NCBI GenBank assembly: GCA_964510065.1
Contig: CAZEAC010000086.1
Coordinates: forward strand, 1-19,421
DNA from: CAZEAC01 sp964510065
GTDB lineage: Bacteria > Bdellovibrionota_C > UBA2361 > CAIXSY01
Length of the DNA: 19,421 nt
Direction of reading: 5' to 3'
The position numbers were made by a program, and so were the translations under genes. The notes under the pieces were generated by a model. It had not been told where the DNA came from. It saw only the letters and a program-made list of their open reading frames with translations, and made no database searches. Each line of letters opens with the position of its first letter. The stretch's first letter is position 1. Shown piece by piece: positions 14,724 through 19,421 of the stretch.

Positions 14724-15143
14724 CTATTCAAAGACCCACTGGGTTTCCCACAAAATAGCGATATCGTAAATAGCCCGAAACCTCCAATTCCACACTGAGC
14801 GCGCGCAGTAATTGCAGGGAGTTAGCCACGATACGAATATTTCGCAATTTGCTCACATTATCACCGCACTCAATGATTTCAAGTACTTATCGGTATGGAC
14901 TTCAAGATTGATTGGAGCAAATAGCTGTCATAACTAGATTAGTAGGTAGGTTCGAAGGAGTGGGCCCCGGTAGCCGTGCTCTCATTAAGAATTCGCGCGG
15001 GCGGATATTGGAACTCGAGTTCAATTTCAGATATTTATTAGAACTCGAGTTTTTCGCCGCCGAGTGTCTTTGGCGCGTTAGTGCGGCTATGTGATGGGCC
15101 CTGAATTAGGTTTTGCAAAGCGTTTTACGGAGAGGGCTTATCA
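14724..15143. other. Gene-free stretch between tRNA-Arg and the kinase operon
   Basis: This 420-base divergent intergenic region should hold the promoter of the tRNA-nuoA unit (minus) and that of the kinase operon (plus). No protein of any conviction is encoded; the 60-codon frame at 14912 has no ribosome site and unusual composition. The notable structure is the pair of XhoI-like palindromes at 15011-15051, listed separately. Confidence 0.5.
15008..15051 (+). promoter_or_regulatory. Candidate operator: two palindromes 30 bp apart over a possible promoter
   Basis: GAACTCGAGTTC (15011-15022) is a perfect 12-base palindrome and AACTCGAGTT (15042-15051) repeats its inner ten bases. Their centres are exactly 30 bases apart, about three helical turns. 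A weak promoter could overlap them: TTGGAA (15008-15013) as -35 and TATTTA (15032-15037) as -10, 18 bases apart. The first palindrome would then cover the -35 and the second the start region, an arrangement expected of a repressor. The FHA-kinase operon starts about 90 bases downstream. Protein binding is inference. Confidence 0.45.
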
Positions 15144-15533
15144 ATGAAATCGGATCACCAGGAAAATAATAAAACGAAGAAATCGCACAAACTAGTTGGA
15201 TGGTTGGTTACCTATCAGGAAAATCAGCGCGGCGCCTACTATGAACTCCGTGAAGGCCGCTCATTTATCGCCAACGGTTATGTTTCCGGTGAAAGGGTAA
15301 TTCCGCTTTCCGACTCAAAGCTTTCAAACCCACACTCGGTAATTTTCGCCTCGCCTCAGCAGCGCGTCGAGATTCAAGATGTTTTTTCCGATAGCGGCAC
15401 GTATGTACGCCGGTCCGGCTCGTCGGACGAGATTATGGTCAGTGGACCAACTCAGCTCGAGCACGGTGACTGGCTTAGAATAGGAGAACAGACAAAGTTT
15501 CAACTGTGTTTAATTAATGGCAGCCACAAGTAA
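15144..15533 (+). CDS. Stand-alone FHA-like domain protein
   Basis: This 129-residue cytoplasmic protein resembles a forkhead-associated domain, which binds phosphothreonine peptides, but it is divergent. A Lys-rich tail (1-18) is followed by beta strands with the FHA order: a glycine/arginine loop (YELREGRSFIANG, 37-49), S-x-x-H (LSNPHSVI) and a turn SDSGTYVR in place of the canonical N-G-T. It ends in GDWLRIGEQTKFQL. A ribosome site (GAGAGG) precedes ATG 15144. Its last 17 bases overlap the kinase start, so the two are translationally coupled, and the kinase is the obvious candidate partner or source of phosphorylated ligand. The FHA assignment rests on motif order only. Confidence 0.72.
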   Translation: MKSDHQENNKTKKSHKLVGWLVTYQENQRGAYYELREGRSFIANGYVSGERVIPLSDSKLSNPHSVIFASPQQRVEIQDVFSDSGTYVRRSGSSDEIMVSGPTQLEHGDWLRIGEQTKFQLCLINGSHK

Positions 15534-17490
15534 GACTAAAAAGGTCTTTGACAATAGATACGAGATTCTCTCCATCGTCGGACGGGGCGCGGGGAGTGTC
15601 GTCTATCATGCACGCCATATTGATTCCCCTGCTTCCGAAGTCGCGCTTAAGGTTCTAGTTGATCACAATGCCGAAACACGTAACAGCGAGCGCTTGCGTA
15701 AAGAAGCGCTCGCGATGGTCTCCGCTCGGCATCGCTACGTACTGCGCCTCGACGATTTCCACACGCTCGGCGCAATCTGTTACTTGTGTCTAGAATACGC
15801 CCCCGAGTCAGATCTGCGGCGCTATCTCCAAAAGCTTGGCGGCCGCCTTGGCGTCGCGCAGGGCGAACTTTACCTAAGTCAAGCCGCAGAGGGCCTCGCG
15901 TTTATTCACAAAGCCGGCATCGTGCATCGCGATATTAAGCCCGATAATATTCTCGTCATTAACAATCAGGAGATCCGCATTTGCGATTTTGGTATTGCGC
16001 TGCTTCCCGGAGAAAGCTCCTCGCTTGAAGAGCTCCAAGCCGGCGTCGGCACCATGAGCTATATGCCGCCCGAAGTGCTTGAGGGTAAAGATTTTGATAT
16101 TCGCGCTGATGTGTATGCGCTCGGGGTAACATTTTACGAAATGATGAGCGCGGCGCATCCCTTTGAAAACGCGCCCCTTATTGAGCAGTTAAATGTTCGG
16201 CGAAATGAAAGAATCAAGCCGCTAAAAGAATTGGTCTCGGGATGTCCCGATTATCTCTCCGATATAATCGCAAAGATGATGCGCTACGATGCCGACGATC
16301 GCTATCAAACTGCGCGTGAAGTATTCGAGGCAATTCAATCCAAGAGTGTAACTCCGGCGGAAGCAGCGCCTTCCGCGAAAGTTAAGCAGTTTGCCCCAAA
16401 AGAAAGGAAACCCGCAGCTTCTCCGAAAGCAAGCGAGCCCACTCCTGATATCTTCGGTTTTGACGCTGATGAGAGCCAGCGCCACGAGGAGCCGGTGGCC
16501 GCGTTGCTGACCGGAACCGAGGGTGTCCACGGCACAGCGCTTCAGACAGCTCCACACTTAGAAACTCCAATCAAAGAGCCACTCGATACGACCAACAAAT
16601 TATTTAATGAGAACGCTGTAGCAGAAGCGCCTAAGATCGAGAAACCCCCCTCATTTATGAAGACCTCGAGCGGAACATCAACATATATAGAGCCTTTCTC
16701 CGGACTTAGCGGCGAGGCGCATTATGAGGATTCTCCACTTGAGGCAATTGATCCCAGCGACACCGCAGAGATGAATTCGGACGCGGTGAAAGAAATTCTT
16801 ACCAATCCTTACCTTGATGAGCTTCAGGACGTTGAGAATGCAAGAGAGCAAGAACCGAGCACTGCTGAAATCCTAGAAGGGAGAACTGAGCAGCCTGCAC
16901 CATCGTACGAGTCCGACCGATCGACGGCACGAATTAAGCCACACTTCCCGGAAACCCCTTACACGCAGAGCAAGCGACGCGCGATGATGGCTCCAGTTAT
17001 CATAATCGTTGCGTCCTTGGTGGTCATTATTATGAAATTTTTGGCAGCTACGCGTGGGCCAAAGCATCCGCATACATTGTCAAGCAACACGACGCCGACA
17101 GTGACCGAAATGGTTTCTGCAACAACGGTCGGGCTGCCACATGATCAGGGCAAACCTCTCGCGTTTCCGGTGCTCGCGCCTGGCGTGTACCACGGTACGC
17201 TTGTGCGCTTTGTCGACAAGCTCTCGTTCCCGCTTTCGATTATTTCATTCGAGGATCGCAAGCGCGCGACGATGATAGTCGGACTTCCCGGTTGGACCCC
17301 GCAAGTTCTCGATATCGAAAAATACCAAGATCTCCCCGCAGACTCAAAAGAGCGTGAAGTACTGCGTGTGGCGTCGAATGGAATCGTGCTCGAGTTTCGC
17401 GGCACGGTCGAGGACGGGAAGATTTCCGGAACATTTACCAACAAGATATCGGGCGAGGTAGGCACATGGAGCGTATCAAGAGTTCGATAA
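15517..17490 (+). CDS. Transmembrane Ser/Thr protein kinase (Pkn/Hanks-type)
   Basis: This 657-residue signalling kinase has its catalytic domain at about 14-280. The Gly-rich loop is GRGAGS (22-27), the ATP-anchoring Lys K45 (VALKVL), catalytic HRD at 137-139 followed by IKPDN, and DFG at 157-159. The activation segment ends in MPPEVLEG (PPE in place of the usual APE), then RADVYALGVTFYEM. All residues required for catalysis are present. A long acidic, Pro/Glu/Ser-rich juxtamembrane linker follows (about 285-488), then one membrane segment (about 490-512) and an extracytoplasmic region of about 145 residues. That region is beta-rich, contains LAPGVYHGTLVRF and ends GTWSVSRVR. It lacks PASTA repeats, so the sensor is of another type. 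Coupled to the FHA gene upstream and to the secreted-protein gene downstream (25-base overlap). Confidence 0.95.
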   Translation: MAATSKTKKVFDNRYEILSIVGRGAGSVVYHARHIDSPASEVALKVLVDHNAETRNSERLRKEALAMVSARHRYVLRLDDFHTLGAICYLCLEYAPESDLRRYLQKLGGRLGVAQGELYLSQAAEGLAFIHKAGIVHRDIKPDNILVINNQEIRICDFGIALLPGESSSLEELQAGVGTMSYMPPEVLEGKDFDIRADVYALGVTFYEMMSAAHPFENAPLIEQLNVRRNERIKPLKELVSGCPDYLSDIIAKMMRYDADDRYQTAREVFEAIQSKSVTPAEAAPSAKVKQFAPKERKPAASPKASEPTPDIFGFDADESQRHEEPVAALLTGTEGVHGTALQTAPHLETPIKEPLDTTNKLFNENAVAEAPKIEKPPSFMKTSSGTSTYIEPFSGLSGEAHYEDSPLEAIDPSDTAEMNSDAVKEILTNPYLDELQDVENAREQEPSTAEILEGRTEQPAPSYESDRSTARIKPHFPETPYTQSKRRAMMAPVIIIVASLVVIIMKFLAATRGPKHPHTLSSNTTPTVTEMVSATTVGLPHDQGKPLAFPVLAPGVYHGTLVRFVDKLSFPLSIISFEDRKRATMIVGLPGWTPQVLDIEKYQDLPADSKEREVLRVASNGIVLEFRGTVEDGKISGTFTNKISGEVGTWSVSRVR

Positions 17491-18023
17491 TAATCGCCAC
17501 CTTATTTGCGATCTCTCTTGTGGCATGCCCATGGGCGCGCGCGGAGGATCAGCCACAATTTAAAATTCAACACCTGCCGCCGAAACCTTCCGTACTCCCC
17601 GAGCCAGGCGAGCCGCTCACGCTCAAAGCCAGTCTTAAAGGCACCCGAGTAAGTGACATGCGCATGCGCCTACTTGCAGTGACTGACGGCCAGCTCCTCG
17701 ATGTATCCGTGCCAAGCGCGACCTTTAATGATAAAGATGAGCCCTCGTATAGCTTCACTATTCACGCCCCACTGGTAGAAACCGGATATGTCTTTATGCT
17801 GTACGACAAGCAGGGCAGCGTTGTGCTTTCGCCGCAGTGGTACTCGGTGAGTCGCGGTTGCATGCCGGATATTTCGGTTGCCCCCGACAAAATCGATCCC
17901 GAGTTGCAAGGCGCTGAAAAACTAAAGGCACTCGTTGAGCAGGCACAGAATTTGGAGCGTGACATTCAAAAATACCAGAAAGTGCTTAAGATTCTTGATG
18001 AGATTAAGGCGGAGAGGTCATAG
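17466..18023 (+). CDS. Secreted protein of unknown function, kinase operon
   Basis: This 185-residue protein overlaps the kinase 3' end by 25 bases. A cleavable signal peptide is likely (about 1-26: MERIKSS, a hydrophobic core, cleavage near ARA-ED). The mature part has a Pro-rich start (LPPKPSVLPEPGEP), beta-like strands (30-110), a single Cys in RGCMPDI (about 132) and a C-terminal charged helix (about 145-185: EKLKALVEQAQNLERDIQKY) that could form a coiled coil. The arrangement suggests a periplasmic partner of the kinase's outer domain. No named family was recognised. Confidence 0.8.
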   Translation: MERIKSSIIIATLFAISLVACPWARAEDQPQFKIQHLPPKPSVLPEPGEPLTLKASLKGTRVSDMRMRLLAVTDGQLLDVSVPSATFNDKDEPSYSFTIHAPLVETGYVFMLYDKQGSVVLSPQWYSVSRGCMPDISVAPDKIDPELQGAEKLKALVEQAQNLERDIQKYQKVLKILDEIKAERS

Positions 18024-18027
18024 CGTT

Positions 18028-18687
18028 ATGAAAATCTTCTTCGCCTATATTGCACTATCGCTCATGACTATTACTTCGGCAGTGTGTGCCCAGGAAACCT
18101 CACTCAAGCGGGTTGGCAAAGTCGTACAGGTCAACGTCGCTGCTGGGTTCACGCCAAAGCAGGCGGTTGGGATCATACTTTCGCCCAAAGGAGTAAGCGA
18201 ACATGAAGCAATAAATATCTCAAAAGTTCGCGACGGTCTTTATGTGGTAACGATGTCCTATGACTCCGATAATGCCGTGGCCGAGAGCTTTGCCTCGGCG
18301 ATGCTTCGATCCGAAGAGGGCGAGCTCGCGTTTGGCGATGTGCGCCGCCTTGATGTCCCAGGATCCAAGGAATCTTTCTACAGCCTACCACTCTGCGAGC
18401 CGCCAGCGCAGCAATTCAAGATAGACGAGTCAAAATTTGGCGTATTTGAAACCCTCGTAGAACATCGCACCGCACGACGAGATTTCGAAAAGATTGGAGT
18501 TACGCAAGCGCTCGATGGTCCACTGCTTGCGCAGCTGCAGAAGCTTGAGGACGGATTCGGACTTTCGCGTGGCACTCCGCTTTCTCCTCGACTTCATCCG
18601 AACGAGCTTATCGATCGGCTCTCAAGGTTATTAACGGCAATTAAGGATTATAAAACTTTAAATCCTCCTGCAGCTGAGCAACAATAG
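18028..18687 (+). CDS. Second secreted protein of unknown function, kinase operon
   Basis: The start is ATG 18028, four bases after the previous stop, with GGAGAGG at 18011-18017; an in-frame start at 17935 overlaps the upstream gene and lacks a ribosome site. The 219-residue product has a signal peptide (about 1-24, cleavage near VCA-QE). A beta-rich region follows to about 130, then a lone Cys in LPLCEPP and a helical C-terminal half (about 145-215: FETLVEHRTARRDFEK, then LLAQLQKLEDGFGL). The order of signal, beta region, single Cys, then helices is the same as in the preceding gene, so the two may be distant paralogs or a matched pair. The function is unknown. Confidence 0.78.
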   Translation: MKIFFAYIALSLMTITSAVCAQETSLKRVGKVVQVNVAAGFTPKQAVGIILSPKGVSEHEAINISKVRDGLYVVTMSYDSDNAVAESFASAMLRSEEGELAFGDVRRLDVPGSKESFYSLPLCEPPAQQFKIDESKFGVFETLVEHRTARRDFEKIGVTQALDGPLLAQLQKLEDGFGLSRGTPLSPRLHPNELIDRLSRLLTAIKDYKTLNPPAAEQQ

Positions 18688-18692
18688 AATTA

Positions 18693-19421
18693 ATGTTACG
18701 GCCTCGAGACGAAATAGAATCGGCATTTATTAGCCGTTACTGCGAAATTATTTACTGGAAATCTGATGATGGACCAGGCACACTTTTTGAAGCGCTCGCG
18801 CGCGACCTGCCCCACATCGATTTAAAATCTTGGCCACAGAGAACGCTCTGGGGTGGCGTATTTGTAAACGGCATTGAGGTCCAAGGCGACATTTCACTTC
18901 CCTCCCCTTGTCGCATCGAGTATTACGAACCGCGCTTTGAAATTGAAAAAGCCCAATCATTTTTTCCAGAATGGTCGCGCACATCTATTGTGTACGAAGA
19001 CGATCTTATTCTGTGTGTGATGAAGCCAGCACGGCTTCCTTGCGTGCCAGCGCGCGAGCAGAAATATTATAATCTAAAAGTGTATGTCGAGCGCTACGTG
19101 GGGCATTCGGTGCACCTACCCTCACGACTCGACATGTCGACCGCAGGCTTAATTATTATAAGCAAAGCCGCGCGGGCGCATCGCGCTCTGCAACGCTTTT
19201 TTGAGCAACGTTTGGTGAAGAAATTCTATCTTTTCGAAACAGCAAAGGAGGTCACCTGGAGCGAGTTTCACGCCAACCAGCCTATTGGACGCGATCCCTT
19301 GCATCCAGTCCTTCGCCGTCCCGTCTACTCAGGAGGGAAAAGCGCTGAAACTCATTTTTCTAAAATCCCCGGCACCTGCTTTATTGATGCCCGGCCATAT
19401 ACTGGGCGAACCCATCAGATT
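18693..19421 (+). CDS. RluA-family pseudouridine synthase (3' end beyond the window)
   Basis: This partial gene has 243 codons visible and is open to the window edge. It is an RNA-modifying enzyme that isomerises uridine to pseudouridine in rRNA or tRNA. An N-terminal S4-like region (about 15-85) includes GGVFVNGIEV. The catalytic Asp is in RLDMSTAGL (D147), and the last visible residues are GRTHQI, the family's conserved C-terminal motif. It starts five bases after the secreted-protein stop, so it is probably co-transcribed with the kinase operon although functionally unrelated. No clear ribosome site precedes ATG 18693, suggesting re-initiation. Confidence 0.9.
   Translation, partial: MLRPRDEIESAFISRYCEIIYWKSDDGPGTLFEALARDLPHIDLKSWPQRTLWGGVFVNGIEVQGDISLPSPCRIEYYEPRFEIEKAQSFFPEWSRTSIVYEDDLILCVMKPARLPCVPAREQKYYNLKVYVERYVGHSVHLPSRLDMSTAGLIIISKAARAHRALQRFFEQRLVKKFYLFETAKEVTWSEFHANQPIGRDPLHPVLRRPVYSGGKSAETHFSKIPGTCFIDARPYTGRTHQI

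Noticed and set aside
14912..15094. 60-codon plus-strand frame upstream of the kinase operon
   Set aside because: It has no ribosome site, contains the duplicated palindrome in its coding part, and its translation (repeated LELEF) merely reflects that repeat.
17935..18027. Upstream start for the second secreted protein
   Set aside because: It would overlap the previous gene by about 90 bases, adds an Arg-rich stretch before a perfect signal peptide, and lacks a ribosome site.

Overview
The window is about 19.4 kb of bacterial chromosome with roughly balanced base composition. It is probably from a Gram-negative of the broad 'deltaproteobacterial' type. The clues are a lipoprotein signal, several signal peptides, a type IV pilus/type II secretion ATPase, an FHA/Ser-Thr kinase operon, an SPFH protein, and common ComF, MazG, NuoA and RluA-type genes. 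The taxonomic guess rests on gene content only and is weak.

Layout. 1-4039: a compact signal peptidase I flanked by two copies of a degenerate repeat in opposite orientation, a convergent EamA/DMT permease, and a GspE/PilB-type ATPase carrying a C-terminal response-regulator receiver domain. 4054-5909 (minus): a small putative lipoprotein and an SPFH/Band-7 membrane protein, separated by a strong stem-loop. 5910-9558: an accessory-looking segment. It holds a gene-free stretch, a 180-bp non-autonomous element (MITE) with terminal inverted repeats and a CTAA target duplication, two overlapping paralogous genes of unknown function (minus), and a divergent unknown gene (plus). 9599-10453 (minus): an unknown proline-rich protein with two C-terminal membrane segments. 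10704-13271 (plus): comF, mazG and a secreted peptidoglycan-binding-like protein, with two copies of an imperfect palindromic repeat lying between genes. 13228-14723 (minus): tRNA-Arg(TCT), nuoA, and a membrane-anchored endonuclease/exonuclease/phosphatase-fold protein that overlaps its convergent neighbour. 15144-19421 (plus): a tightly packed operon of an FHA-like protein, a transmembrane Ser/Thr kinase, two secreted proteins of unknown function, and an RluA-family pseudouridine synthase cut by the window end. Paired palindromes lie upstream of this operon.

How the parts may work together. The kinase operon is the best candidate for a little-described system. It combines a cytoplasmic phosphopeptide-reader-like protein, a kinase with an extracytoplasmic beta-rich domain, and two exported partners, joined by overlaps or gaps of a few bases, and could sense the cell envelope. 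The ATPase-receiver fusion suggests that pilus assembly or secretion is controlled directly by phosphorylation. The overlapping paralog pair with its divergent partner is the most anonymous block and the most likely recent accessory cargo.
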